A stretch of 64,000 nucleotides of DNA, from NCBI GenBank assembly GCA_020632875.1, contig JACKET010000001.1, forward strand, positions 938,803 through 1,002,802, given 5' to 3'. The first letter of the stretch is position 1, and each line of letters opens with the position of its first letter. Positions 19,104-29,600 of this stretch are shown piece after piece. The translations under genes were made by a program, and so were the position numbers. Source of the stretch: Alphaproteobacteria bacterium. Its GTDB lineage: Bacteria; Myxococcota_A; UBA796; GCA-2862545. The notes beneath the pieces are model-generated. The model had not been told where the DNA came from. It saw only the letters and a list, made by a program, of their open reading frames with translations, and did no database searches.

Positions 19104-19239
19104 AGGACCTCCATCCGAAGGCGACAACATAGTGCGCCAGCAGCGCGTGGAGCTTGAAAGGAATCGTCGCGAACGCCCGGTGTGGGTCGCCGCGACGGGA
19201 GGGTCGCGATAACCGGGTCCGACGATCCCGGAGGTCTAC

Positions 19240-20129
19240 GTGCGTTTCCTTGTGTTGTCCTCGCTCCTGCTCGGAGCGTGTGGTGGTGGCGGCGGCGCCA
19301 CGAGCGTTCCCGGCGACTTCAAGCCCACCGGCGAGAAGCTGCTCACGGTCGACGGGAAGTACGACATCACCCAGGACATGGTCGACGCGGTCACCCGCCT
19401 GACCCCCGAGGCAGAGATCGAGTCGCTGAAGCAGTCCGGCAGCTACTCCACGATGGTCGAGCAGATCGGCCTCGGCGAGGTGCTCTACCGCGAAGCGCTG
19501 AAAGAGAACCTCCACAAGGATCCGGCCATCCAGAAGGCGCTGATGATGAAGGAGCGCGAGGCCTGGCCCAGGAGCTCCTGTCGAAGCGCGTCGAGTCCCG
19601 CATCACCCCCGAAGCGGTGCAGCGGCTCTACGACGAGCGCGGCGTGCAGTACAAGCGCCCGCAGGCGCGCGCCCGCCACATCCTCGTGCAGGAGGAGGCG
19701 CTCGCGAGCGAGATCATGAAGAAGCTCTCCGAGGGGGCCGACTTCGCCGACCTCGCGAAGGAGTACACGATCGACGCGCGCACCCGTGGCGAGGGCGGTG
19801 ATCTCGGCTGGTTCCAGCGCGACAAGCTGATCGAGGAGGTCGCCGCGGTGGCCTTCGACGGCGAGATCGGCCAGCCCCAGGGCCCGGTCGAGACGCGCTT
19901 CGGCTTCCACATCATCGAGCCGATCGAGCGCCGCGACGCCATCCCGCTCGACGAAGTGCGTGGCGAGCTCGAGAACGAGCTCCGCAAGAAGGAGTACGGC
20001 GCGGTGATCGAAGAGGTCCGTGCCGGCCTGGCCTACGAGCGGTTCGGCGAGGTCAAGGAGATCCACGACAAGACCAGCGCGTGGGGCGCCAACGGCCCCG
20101 CGATGCCGCATCCCCCCGGAGACCACTGA
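19240..20129 (+). pseudogene. peptidyl-prolyl isomerase (parvulin/SurA-like) lipoprotein, interrupted by a one-base frameshift
   Basis: The N-terminal part (from GTG 19240, GGAGGT site) encodes a lipoprotein signal (LLLGACGGGGG) and a SurA/PrsA-like helical region. Around 19560-19563 the reading frame shifts by -1. Downstream the frame continues as a normal parvulin domain (RARHILVQEE ... GGDLGWFQRDKL ... ETRFGFHIIEPIE) to the stop at 20129. Adding one C in GAGGCCTGGCCC restores EREALAQELLSKR and a 296-residue protein. No ribosomal slippery sequence is seen. A sequencing error in a C-run or a very recent mutation is most likely, because both halves are otherwise intact. If whole, it is an envelope foldase. 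Confidence 0.8.
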
Positions 20130-20131
20130 CC

Positions 20132-20914
20132 ATGGGTCGTCCCTGGATCTGCATCCTCGGCGCGTCTTCGGGGTTCGGTGCCGCCACGGCCCGCGCCTTC
20201 GCGCGCCAGGGCTACGGGATCTTCGGTGTGCACCTCGACCGGCGCAGCACGATGCCGGCGGTCGAGGCCCTCGTCGCCGAGCTCGAGTCGGCCGACGTGC
20301 CGGTCGTGTTCCACAACGCGAACGCGGCGGGCGACGAAGACCGCGAGGCGGGGCTGCAGCGCCTGCGCATGGCGATGCAGGAAGGCGACGACGTCCGCGT
20401 GCTGCTGCACTCGCTGGCGTTCGGAACGCTCCGCCCGCTGTTCACCGACGACGGCAAGCCGCTCGCCAAGCGCCAGCTCGAGATGACGCTCGACGTCATG
20501 GCGAACACCCTGGTGTACTGGGCCCAAGACCTGGTGACCGGCGGATTCATGCGCGAGGGCGGGCGGATCTTCGCGATGACGAGCTCCGGGTCCATCGCGG
20601 CCTGGCCGGCGTACGGCGCCGTGAGCGCCGCGAAGTGCGCGCTCGAGTCCTACATCCGGCAGCTCGCCGTCGAGCTCGCGCCCCACGGCATCACCGCCAA
20701 CGCCATCATGGCGGGCGTCACGCTCACGGCGGCGCTCGACAAGATCCCGGGCAACGACGAGATCGCGCGCCGCGCGCTCGAGCGCAACCCGTCCCGGCGC
20801 CTCACGATCCCCGAAGACGTCGCGCAGTGCCTGGTCGCGCTGAGCGGCCCCGGTACGGCCTGGATGACGGGCAACGTCCTGCGGGTCGACGGCGGCGAGT
20901 CGGTCTCGGGCTAG
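20132..20914 (+). CDS. short-chain dehydrogenase, enoyl-ACP-reductase-like (FabI/FabL type)
   Basis: This is 260 residues with a Rossmann fold. The nucleotide-binding motif is GASSGFG (residues 10-16). The active-site stretch AYGAVSAAKCALE has Tyr and Lys separated by six residues, as in FabI/FabL enoyl-ACP reductases, not by three as in ordinary SDRs. The following ELAPHGITANAIMAG segment also resembles FabI (GVRVNAISAG). It would reduce an enoyl thioester or a related substrate in fatty-acid synthesis. The ATG at 20132 lies two bases after the foldase stop with a CCGGAG site. It is probably in one transcript with 20931-23635. It cannot be distinguished from a generic SDR without structure. 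Confidence 0.82.
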   Translation: MGRPWICILGASSGFGAATARAFARQGYGIFGVHLDRRSTMPAVEALVAELESADVPVVFHNANAAGDEDREAGLQRLRMAMQEGDDVRVLLHSLAFGTLRPLFTDDGKPLAKRQLEMTLDVMANTLVYWAQDLVTGGFMREGGRIFAMTSSGSIAAWPAYGAVSAAKCALESYIRQLAVELAPHGITANAIMAGVTLTAALDKIPGNDEIARRALERNPSRRLTIPEDVAQCLVALSGPGTAWMTGNVLRVDGGESVSG

Positions 20915-20930
20915 GTCGGAGGGCAGCCAC

Positions 20931-21470
20931 GTGGTCCCGCCGTACCTCACCGATCAGGAGCGCGCCGAGCGCGTCGCCATCCTCGTCGCCACCGAGATCG
21001 CCCGCATCGTCGACGATCTCGAAGACCGGCAGCAGTTCCTGCTCGACCTCTGGGGCCGGCACCGCGAGCGCGGCCCGTTCCTCGACACGATCTTCAGCCG
21101 CTTCAGCTCGCTCACCTTCCGCGAGCTGGCGTTGCTCGAGCCCGACCTGATCCTCAAGGTCCAGGAGTTCTACCGCGAGCTCGAGGACTTCCGGATGTAC
21201 CTGCTGTTCACCGAAGCCATGCCCACCACCATGGGCGAGGCCTACCGGTGGCAGCTGCGGCGCCTGAAGGCGTACGCCGAGCAGGCCATCGACGCGCTCG
21301 GCGGCGAGCCCGAGCGCCCGGTGCTCGAGTTCCCCGAAGAAGAGGACGACGGCGGCAACGAGGCGCCGCTCCTCCACCTCGCGGCACTCGCCGACGAGGC
21401 GTCCGAGGAGGTTGCGGCGGGCCCCGACGCCGCGCCCGACACCGACGACGACGACGAGCCGGACGAATGA
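20931..21470 (+). CDS. hypothetical protein with acidic tail
   Basis: This is 179 residues from GTG 20931 with a GGAGGG site. The N-terminal 130 residues are helical and charged, suggesting a soluble helical bundle or coiled coil (RELEDFRMYLLFTEAMPTT, RWQLRRLKAYAEQAIDAL). The last 45 residues are strongly acidic (EEEDDGG ... DTDDDDEPDE). There is no signal peptide or membrane segment, and no family is recognised. It lies between the reductase (16 bp) and the symporter (23 bp) in a close co-directional run. Confidence 0.72.
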   Translation: MVPPYLTDQERAERVAILVATEIARIVDDLEDRQQFLLDLWGRHRERGPFLDTIFSRFSSLTFRELALLEPDLILKVQEFYRELEDFRMYLLFTEAMPTTMGEAYRWQLRRLKAYAEQAIDALGGEPERPVLEFPEEEDDGGNEAPLLHLAALADEASEEVAAGPDAAPDTDDDDEPDE

Positions 21471-21493
21471 CCGGCAGGCCCGCCTAGGTCCCC

Positions 21494-23635
21494 GTGGATC
21501 CGTTCGTCTACCAATTCGTGCTCGGCGGCGCCGTCTTCGGCGCGGGCATGCTGTACGCGTACGCACAGGGCTACCTGTCGCTCTCGGGCGAAGGCCTGCG
21601 CAACCTCGTGCTGATGGTCGGCGGGCTCGCGCTCATCGCGGCGGTGCAGGGCTATCTGCAGTACGCCCCCATGACCGTCGCGCCCGAGGTGGCGTACGAC
21701 GGTCCGCCCATCGAGAAGCGCGTGCTCGGCACGCCGCTCGACTACGGCATCATGGTCGCGTACTTCCTGGCGATGCTGTTCGTCGGCACGTTCTTCGGGC
21801 GCGGCCAGACCAGCACGAAGGACTTCTTCTTCGCCGGGCAGCGCTTCTCGTGGTGGCTCATCGCCGTGTCGCTCGTGGCGACGACCATCGGCAGCTACTC
21901 GTTCGTGAAGTACAGCAAGATCGCGTTCGGCTTCGGCCTGGCGAGCACCCAGACGTACCTCAACGACTGGTTCTGGCTGCCGCTGCTGCTGTTCGGCTGG
22001 CTGCCCATCCTGTACTTCGGCCGGCTCACGAGCATCCCGGAGTACTTCGAGCACCGGTTCGGCCCGACCTCGCGGCGCGTCGTGACCGCCATGCTGCTCG
22101 TGTACCTGGTGGGCTACGTCGGCATCAACCTGTTCACGATGGGCGCCGCGCTGCACGTGCTGCTCGGGGTCGACGTGCTCCAGGCGGCCATCGTCGTGGC
22201 CGTGATCAGCGCGATCTACGTGACGTTCGGCGGCCAGACCTCGGTCATCATGACCGACCTGTTCCAGGGGCTGATGCTGCTCGCGACGGGCCTCGTCATC
22301 CTCGCGCTCGGTGCCGACCGCCTCGGCGGCTTCGACATGCTCTGGGTGCACCTGCCGCGCTCGCACCGGATGGCGTTCCCGCCGTTCAACGCCGATCCTG
22401 CGTATCCGGCCGTCGGCATCTTCTGGCAGGACGCCATCGCCAACTCGGCGATGTTCTACTTCCTGAACCAGGGCATCCTGATGCGGTTCATGGCGGCCCG
22501 GTCGGTGCGCGAGGGCCGGCGCGCCGCCATCGCCGTGCTCGCGCTGCTGATGCCGCTCGCCGCGATGGTGGTGGCGTCGGGCGGCTGGGTCGGGCGCTCG
22601 TTCGTGCACGCCGGCCTGCTGCCCGACGACATCCCGGGCGACGACGTGTTCTTCGTCGTGGCCGAGATGCTCGCGATGCCCGGTGTGTTCGGGCTCATCA
22701 TGGCGGCCCTCACCGCGGCCCTCATGTCGACCGTCGACTCGCTCATCACGGCGATCGCGGCCATCGTCGTGAACGACGTGTACCGGCCGATCTTCCCGAA
22801 GGCCACCGAGGCCGAGCAGCTGCGGATGGCGCGCATCGCGTCGGTCGCCGTGACGCTCATCGGCGTCCTGCTGGTGCCGGTGTTCGCGGGGTTCGACAGC
22901 ATCTACGCCGCGCACGGCGCGTTCACGGCCGCCATCACGCCACCGATGGTCGTCGCGCTGCTGTTCGGCGTGTTCTGGCGGCGCTTCACGCCGGCCGCGG
23001 CGCTCGCCACCATGATCGGTGCGGGCATCGCCATCGCGCACTCCATCTTCTTCCCCGAGGTCATCGCGCCCTTCGCCCACGGCGTGCCGATGAAGGGCGA
23101 GATGCTCACGGCGGCCGAGCGGATCGCGCTGTACCAGGCGGCGCTCGCGAACGGCGACTTCGGCGTGCTGCTCGAGGGGGCGAAGGCCTACAAGTTCATG
23201 CGGGCCTTCTACGGGCTCGTCTGGGCCGTGGGGATCGGCGTGATCGTCACGATGGTCACGAAGCCCCGGTCGCTCGCCGAGATCCGCGGCTACGTGTGGG
23301 GCACGGTGCCCGACGCGCTGCGCCGCTACAAGGGCAGCGACGGCACCGAGACGTACTCGGCGTTCGTCGCCGCCGAGACCAAGACGGGCCCCGATCGCCG
23401 GGATGCCGACCTCGACCTCCCCGCGGCTCGGCTGTCGAGCGCCCTGGCGGTCGAGCTGACGGCCGGGGTGGGCGACCTCGTGTACGTGTGCGACCGACGC
23501 GCGTGGCTCGGCGGGCTGCGGTCCCGTCACTGCGTCGTGAGCGAGGTGGTGCGCGAAGGCGGGAAGTGGATCGAGGTCCCCGCCGCAGTCGTGGACGAGG
23601 TCGGGAGGGACGTCCGGGTTCAGCGAATGTACTGA
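21494..23635 (+). CDS. sodium:solute symporter (SSS family)
   Basis: This 713-residue integral membrane protein has about 14 transmembrane segments. The SSS signature region is visible in the DFFFAGQRFSWWLIAVSLVA segment, the TSIPEYFEHRFG block and the later ALMSTVDSLITAIAAIVVND segment. SSS proteins import sugars, amino acids, carboxylates or other small solutes with Na+. Substrate is not predictable. The C-terminal ~100 residues after the last helix are soluble (about 615-713). The GTG start at 21494 follows a stop 23 bases away, so it is likely the last gene of the foldase-reductase run. Confidence 0.92.
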   Translation: MDPFVYQFVLGGAVFGAGMLYAYAQGYLSLSGEGLRNLVLMVGGLALIAAVQGYLQYAPMTVAPEVAYDGPPIEKRVLGTPLDYGIMVAYFLAMLFVGTFFGRGQTSTKDFFFAGQRFSWWLIAVSLVATTIGSYSFVKYSKIAFGFGLASTQTYLNDWFWLPLLLFGWLPILYFGRLTSIPEYFEHRFGPTSRRVVTAMLLVYLVGYVGINLFTMGAALHVLLGVDVLQAAIVVAVISAIYVTFGGQTSVIMTDLFQGLMLLATGLVILALGADRLGGFDMLWVHLPRSHRMAFPPFNADPAYPAVGIFWQDAIANSAMFYFLNQGILMRFMAARSVREGRRAAIAVLALLMPLAAMVVASGGWVGRSFVHAGLLPDDIPGDDVFFVVAEMLAMPGVFGLIMAALTAALMSTVDSLITAIAAIVVNDVYRPIFPKATEAEQLRMARIASVAVTLIGVLLVPVFAGFDSIYAAHGAFTAAITPPMVVALLFGVFWRRFTPAAALATMIGAGIAIAHSIFFPEVIAPFAHGVPMKGEMLTAAERIALYQAALANGDFGVLLEGAKAYKFMRAFYGLVWAVGIGVIVTMVTKPRSLAEIRGYVWGTVPDALRRYKGSDGTETYSAFVAAETKTGPDRRDADLDLPAARLSSALAVELTAGVGDLVYVCDRRAWLGGLRSRHCVVSEVVREGGKWIEVPAAVVDEVGRDVRVQRMY

Positions 23636-23654
23636 CGTCCGCGCCCGAGACCCG

Positions 23655-23660
23655 TATGCT
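23655..23660 (+). promoter_or_regulatory. candidate -10 box of a leaderless promoter (TATGCT)
   Basis: TATGCT is followed by exactly six bases and the ATG at 23667, with no ribosome binding site. Confidence 0.45.
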
Positions 23661-23666
23661 GCGCCC

Positions 23667-26600
23667 ATGCTGCTGTTGTCGTTCATTGCGCACGCCGCCG
23701 ATTTCTGCGTCCCGACGGACTTCGATCCGGTGGCCGGATGCGTGGCGCGGGCGACCCTCGAGCAGGCGCTCTCCGACGCCAGCCCGGGCGACACGATCTG
23801 GCTCGATCCGGCGGTTCCCCTCGACGAGCCGGTGATCCTCACCGAGTCCATCACCATCCGCGGCACCGACGTGAACGCGAAGGGCCGCGTGGTGTGCGCC
23901 GAGGGCTCCGGAGACGGCGGCGCGATGAAGATCACGGGCGGCACGGTGTCGCTCGAGTTCCTCGAGTTCACCTGTGAGAAGGATGCGCGGGCGATCGAGA
24001 TCGATGGGGGCAACGTCACGATCCGGCGGTCGGTCTTCCAGCGCGAGATCCCCGGCGAGGCCACGTCACTCAACGCCATCCTGTTGGTCTCGGGCTCGCT
24101 GTCGGTGGTCGCCAACACGCGGTTCCGCGAGTGGAACACGACCGGAGAGGCCGCCCACATCGGCGCCACGGCGCCCCTCGTCCTCGAGGACTCCTATTTC
24201 GAGGATGCAACCGGAATCGGGCAGGGTGGGGGCTCCGTCCACTTCCGCGCCCCGGGAGGGTCGCTCTCGATCACCCGCACCCAATTCGCGCGGAACTCCG
24301 CAGCCGGCGAGGGGGGCGGCGCGTTGTACGTGCGAGATGCGGCCGACGTCCAGATCGTCGACTCGATCTTCACGGCGAACCAGAGCACCGGAACGCGGGG
24401 CGGCGGCGCCATCTACGTCCACAACGACGGCGTCTCCATCGTGGGCTCCACCTTCGATGCCAACGGATCCACGCTCACGGGCGGGGCCATTCGACTCAAC
24501 CAGACCGGGCAGAGCACGTCGATCGCAGACTCCACCTTCGTGGGCAACACATCGGCCGCCGTGGGTGCGGCCATCTACGTCGTCGCAGGTGAACTGGTTT
24601 CGTCCGGCAATCGGTTCCAGGGCAATGCGGCCGTCGGCAACGGCGGCGCGCTCGGCGTTCTCGGTGTCTGGACCTCGACGGACGATCTGTTCTGCGACAA
24701 TACGGCAGCCTCGGGGGGCGCAGTCCTCGTCTCCACCGCAGCCGACGTGGACCTGCTTCGGCCGATCTTCGCGCGCAACCGTTCCACGAATCCCAGTGGC
24801 GGCGGGGCGGTCCACCAATCCGACGGGAACGCGGTGTTCGAGCACGCCACGTTCCTGGCGAACGATGGTGTGGGGTCGGATCGCGACGGAGGGTGGTGGA
24901 ACACGGCCGGTGGCCTCGGGATCACGGTCACGAGCTCCGTGTTCGCCCACCACGAAGACGGAGCCGTGCGCGCGTCCTACGGCACGTGGGAGAAAAACGC
25001 CTTCCTCCACAACGGCGACAACTGGGTCGGTGGCGTCACCCAGACCGCTCCGGTGACCACCGGCGAGGCGCGCCTCAATCCCCTCCCGGCGTGCACGCGC
25101 GATGCGTTCGCGATCGCGGCCCCCGACTCCGCCCTCATCGGCGCCGGGCTCGCCGGCTCCGACATCGGTGCCATCCCCTGGAACGGGGCCGACGATCCGG
25201 ATGGCGACGGGTGGCACGGCACCGCCGACTGCGCGCCGGGCGACGCGAGCGCCTTTCCGGGGGCGCCCATCGGGCCGTCCGCCGGGGGGGACGGCATCGA
25301 CCAGGACTGCAACGGGTTCGACGAGTGCTTCCTCGACGCCGACGGCGACGGCTACGGCTCCACGCTCGTCGACGACCTCGAAGGCGACGGCTGCGTCGGT
25401 CCCGACGAGGCGGCGGAGGGCGGCGACTGCGACGACCAGGACGCCGACGTCCACCCGGGCGCCGCCCTCGACGCGTCCGATGTCGACGACGGCCTCGACC
25501 GCAACTGCGACGGCCGCGACGAGTGCTTCGAGAGCCTCGACCTCGACGCGGTCGGCTCGGCCGTCGTGATCGACGACGACGGCGACGACATCTGCAACCC
25601 GGCGGCCGGCGAGGCCGAGATGACCGGGGACTGCGACGACCTCGACCCCGACGTGTTCCCGGGCAACGCCGAGACCTGCAACGGCGTCGACGACGACTGC
25701 GACGGCGATGTCGACGATGCCGACGCCGACCTGACCGCGTCCCTGTGGTACCCCGACGTCGATGGCGACGGCTTCGGAGACGACGCCGCCTCTCCCGTGG
25801 CCGCGTGCCTCCAGCCCTCCGACCACGTCGCCGTGGCGGGCGACTGCGACGACGCCGATGCCACCGTGTTCACCGGGGCTCCCGAGGCCTGTCCCGACGG
25901 ACTCGACAACGACTGCGACGGCCTCGTCGACGCGGCAGACCCCGACTACACCCCGGATCCCGTGGCCTATTGGCTCGACGACGACGGGGATGGCGTGGGC
26001 ACGTCCGCCACCGAGGAGATCGTGTGCTCGGGCGCCCAGTCCGAGGGCTTCGTCCCCGCGTCGGTGGGGCTGGACTGCGACGACACGGACCCGGCGGTCA
26101 GCCCGCTCGCGGTCGAGGCCTGCGACGGCATCGACAACGACTGCGACGTGGCGATCGACGAGGACTTCACGCTGATCCCGACGTGGCCGGACCTGGATTC
26201 CGATGGCTACGGCGACGACGCCGCGCGGCTCGACCTCTGCGCGGTGCCGCCCGATCGCATCACGGTCGGCGGCGATTGCGACGATGACGCGCCCGCCGTG
26301 AATCCCGGGGCCGACGAGATCTGCGACGGGATCGACAACGACTGCGACGGCACGACGGACGAGGGGATGGTGACGGTCACCACCTACGCCGACAGCGACA
26401 TGGACGGCTTCGGCGACGACGCGACGGAGCGCGTCGAGTGCGAGGTGCCCCCCGGGCGCGTGGATCGGGCGGGGGACTGCGACGACGCGGACCCCACGGT
26501 GTACGTGGGCGCCGAGGAGCAGTGCGACGACGTCGATCACGACTGCGACGGCGACGCCTCGCCCGACCAGCCGTGCGGCCGGGCGACGGGTTGCCGCTGC

Positions 26601-26690
26601 GACGTGCCGGGCGGTCCGGCGGGCTGGGTGCTGCTGCCGATCATCGCGCTGACGTCGCGCAGGCGCGCCACCGGCTGCTCGATCCGCTAG
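23667..26690 (+). CDS. surface protein: right-handed beta-helix, MopE-type repeats, MYXO-CTERM-like tail
   Basis: This is 1007 residues. A short signal peptide (MLLLSFIAHAA) is followed by a right-handed parallel beta-helix (about 30-480) with repeated Asn/Gly/Ser turns such as GGGAIYVHND. About seven MopE-type units follow (about 515-965), each with a Cys-Asp-Gly-x-Asp-Asn-Asp-Cys-like loop and an Asp-rich DGDGYG loop, typical of calcium or metal binding. The C-terminus has TGCRCD, one hydrophobic helix and RRR, like MYXO-CTERM sorting tails, with an odd seven-residue extension after the Arg cluster. It should be exported and processed at the outer surface. The role is unknown; adhesion or a stalk is plausible. 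Confidence 0.85.
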   Translation: MLLLSFIAHAADFCVPTDFDPVAGCVARATLEQALSDASPGDTIWLDPAVPLDEPVILTESITIRGTDVNAKGRVVCAEGSGDGGAMKITGGTVSLEFLEFTCEKDARAIEIDGGNVTIRRSVFQREIPGEATSLNAILLVSGSLSVVANTRFREWNTTGEAAHIGATAPLVLEDSYFEDATGIGQGGGSVHFRAPGGSLSITRTQFARNSAAGEGGGALYVRDAADVQIVDSIFTANQSTGTRGGGAIYVHNDGVSIVGSTFDANGSTLTGGAIRLNQTGQSTSIADSTFVGNTSAAVGAAIYVVAGELVSSGNRFQGNAAVGNGGALGVLGVWTSTDDLFCDNTAASGGAVLVSTAADVDLLRPIFARNRSTNPSGGGAVHQSDGNAVFEHATFLANDGVGSDRDGGWWNTAGGLGITVTSSVFAHHEDGAVRASYGTWEKNAFLHNGDNWVGGVTQTAPVTTGEARLNPLPACTRDAFAIAAPDSALIGAGLAGSDIGAIPWNGADDPDGDGWHGTADCAPGDASAFPGAPIGPSAGGDGIDQDCNGFDECFLDADGDGYGSTLVDDLEGDGCVGPDEAAEGGDCDDQDADVHPGAALDASDVDDGLDRNCDGRDECFESLDLDAVGSAVVIDDDGDDICNPAAGEAEMTGDCDDLDPDVFPGNAETCNGVDDDCDGDVDDADADLTASLWYPDVDGDGFGDDAASPVAACLQPSDHVAVAGDCDDADATVFTGAPEACPDGLDNDCDGLVDAADPDYTPDPVAYWLDDDGDGVGTSATEEIVCSGAQSEGFVPASVGLDCDDTDPAVSPLAVEACDGIDNDCDVAIDEDFTLIPTWPDLDSDGYGDDAARLDLCAVPPDRITVGGDCDDDAPAVNPGADEICDGIDNDCDGTTDEGMVTVTTYADSDMDGFGDDATERVECEVPPGRVDRAGDCDDADPTVYVGAEEQCDDVDHDCDGDASPDQPCGRATGCRCDVPGGPAGWVLLPIIALTSRRRATGCSIR

Positions 26691-26693
26691 CAT
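26688..26693 (+). promoter_or_regulatory. candidate -10 box of a leaderless promoter (TAGCAT)
   Basis: TAGCAT overlaps the stop codon of the preceding gene and stands six bases before the ATG at 26700. The spacing is the same as at 23667. Confidence 0.45.
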
Positions 26694-26699
26694 CGGGGC

Positions 26700-29600
26700 A
26701 TGCTGACCTTTCTCCTGTCCTCGGCGTTCGGCGTCGAGACCGTCTGTGCTTCCGGCTGCAACCACACCACCGTGCAGAACGCCATCGCGGCGGCCTCCCA
26801 GAACGAGGAGGTGCACATCCTCGAGCCCGGCGTCTACGACACGAACGTCGTGAACTTCCCGGCCAACGGCATCCACGTGATCGGGATGACCGCGGGGATC
26901 CGGCTCACCAACTTCCGCATCGGCACCGTGCGCGGAGGGATGGGCCTCGAGCGCGTGTCGATCGACTGTGGCGGCAACCGGCTCGCCGATCTCGGCGGGA
27001 ACGGCGACTCGCTCATCCTCGACTTCGTCGAGGTCACGAACTGCAGCTCCTCGAGCGGGGGCATCGCACGCACCACGCACAACGGCGCCTCGCTGACGAT
27101 CCAGAACTCCTGGGTCCACGACGTCTCGTCGACCGGCTCGGGCGGCGTGGTGACGCAGGACCGCGGCACCGTGGTGCTCCAGCACAACCTCGTGTGCGAC
27201 GCCTCGGCCACGAACAACGGCGGCGTCGTGAACCGCACGTCCATGGCGGGCAACCTGACGCTGCGGCACAACATCTTCGTGGGGAACACCGCGGCCGAGG
27301 GCGGCGTGCTCCTCGACGCGGCGGGCAGCGGCGCGAGCGTCACGGCGAACACCTTCTTCTCGGGCTCTGCCGGCGCCAACCGGGGCGGTGCGCTCAGCCT
27401 GCCCCAGACGAACGTGGCGGTGGTCGACAACGCCTTCGCGTTCAACGCGGCAGGCGACGCGCTGGCCGACGTTCCGACCGGCACCTACACGAACAACGGC
27501 TGGTGGAGCAACACGGCCGAAGACGTGAACGGCGGCGGCTCGCGCGGCACCGCGGCCGTCACGAGCAACCCGGGCTTCCCCGCGGGAGCGCCGGAGTGCG
27601 ACCCGCACACGGCGGCGCCCACGGCGGCCGCCTGGACGACGGGCTCCAGCAACGGCGGCGAGATCGGCGCGTTCCGCGGCGGGATCGCGATCGGCATCGG
27701 TCCGTTCGCGTGGGACGACCTCGACGGCGACGGCCGGATGGCGATCTGGGACTGCGACGACAACGAGCCCCTGGCGAACGACCTGCAGGCCGAGCTGCCG
27801 TGCGACGGGATCGACAACGACTGCGACGGCTTCGTGGACGAGGGATTCACGACGTACTACCCGGATCTCGACGGTGACGGGTACGGCACGGGTGCGGGCC
27901 AGGGCACGTGCCCGGCCACCGCGTTCGCGCTGGTCGGCGGCGACTGCGACGACGGCGCGCCCGCCGTGAATCCCGGGGCCAACGAGATCACGTGCAACGG
28001 CATCGACGACGACTGCAGCGCCGGCACACCCGACGAGCAGGACCTCGACAACGACGGCGACGGCTTCTGCACCGACTGCGACGACGGCGACCCGGACAAC
28101 AGCTCCATCGGCACCGAGGTCTGCGACGGGGCCGACAACGACTGCGACACCGTCGCCGACAACGGGCTGACCTTCGACACCTGGTACCGCGACGGCGACG
28201 GCGACGGGTACGGTCGGATCCCGGGCCCGCAGAGCGCGTGTGCGCAGCCGCCCGGCTGGGTCCTCGTCACCGGCGACTGCGCCGACAACGACCCCGCGGT
28301 GAACCCCGGCGCGTCCGAGCTCACGTGCAACGGCGTCGACGACGACTGCAGCGCGGCGACGCCCGATGGCGAAGACCTCGACGGAGACGGCTCGAACGAG
28401 TGTGCCGACTGCAACGACAGCGACCCCGACAACTTCCCGGGGAACGTGGAGTCGTGCGACGGGCAGGACAACGACTGCGACGGGCTGGCCGACGTGGCGG
28501 GCCCCGGCTCCGAGCTCGATGCCGACAGCGACGGCGTCCGCCGCTGCGAGAACGACTGCGACGACGCCGACCCCACGGCCTACCCCGGCGCACCGGAGCT
28601 CTGTGACGGCGTCGACAACGACTGCAACGGCACGGCCGACGCCGCGGGCGGCGAGGCCGACAGCGACTCCGACAGCTGGCGCACCTGCGACGGCGACTGC
28701 GACGACGCCGATCCGTTCGCGTACCCCGGCAATCCCGAGGTGTGCGACGGCGCCGACAACGACTGCATGGGCGGCGTCGACGACGGGCTCGTGTTCACCG
28801 ACTACTTCCCCGACGGCGATTCCGACGGGTACGGCGTGGCTCCGCCCGTGAGCGCGTGCTCCGCGCAGGCCGGCCACGCGCTCGTCGGCGGCGACTGCAA
28901 CGACGCGGCGGCGAACGTGAACCCCGGTGAGGTCGAGATCTGCGACGCCATCGACCACGACTGTGACGGCGATCCGAGCAACGACGTCGTCGATCGCGAC
29001 TGGTACGCCGACCTCGACGGCGACGGGTACGGCGACCCCGGTGCCTTCCTGGCCACCGACTGCGCCGCGCCGCCAGACTCTGCGGCCGACCACTCCGACT
29101 GCGACGACGGCGACGCCAGCGTCCACCCGGGCGCGACCGAGGTGTGCAACGGCGTCGACGACGACTGCGACACGGCCGTCGATCAGGGCCTGCCCGTGTC
29201 CGACTACTACCCGGACGTCGACGGCGACGGCGCTGGCGACGACAGCGCGAACCCCGTGAGCGCCTGCGGGCCGGTCGCGGGGCTCGTCGCCAACAGCGAC
29301 GACTGCGACGACTCCGCCCCGAGCATCTACCTCGGTGCGGCCGAGGTCTGTGACGACATCGACAACGACTGCGACGGAACCGCCGACGAAGGCCTCCCCC
29401 AGCAGACCTCGTACGTCGACACCGACGGCGACGGGTACGGCGACGACGCGACCCTCGTGCTCGATTGCGCCGTGGCGCCGGGCCTCGTGACGGTCGGAGG
29501 GGACTGCGAGCCGGCCGACGACGCCATCCACCCCGGCGCGGCCGAGGTGTGCGACGGCATCGACCAGGACTGCGACGGCGACGTGGACGACGGGCTCGCG

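Noticed and set aside
24066..29531. A minus-strand open frame of about 1820 codons opposite the two MopE-type genes
   Set aside because: The frame is open because the plus-strand genes use GC-rich Asp/Gly/Cys codons. Its translation is a Val/Arg/Gly-rich low-complexity sequence with no domain, signal or ribosome site.
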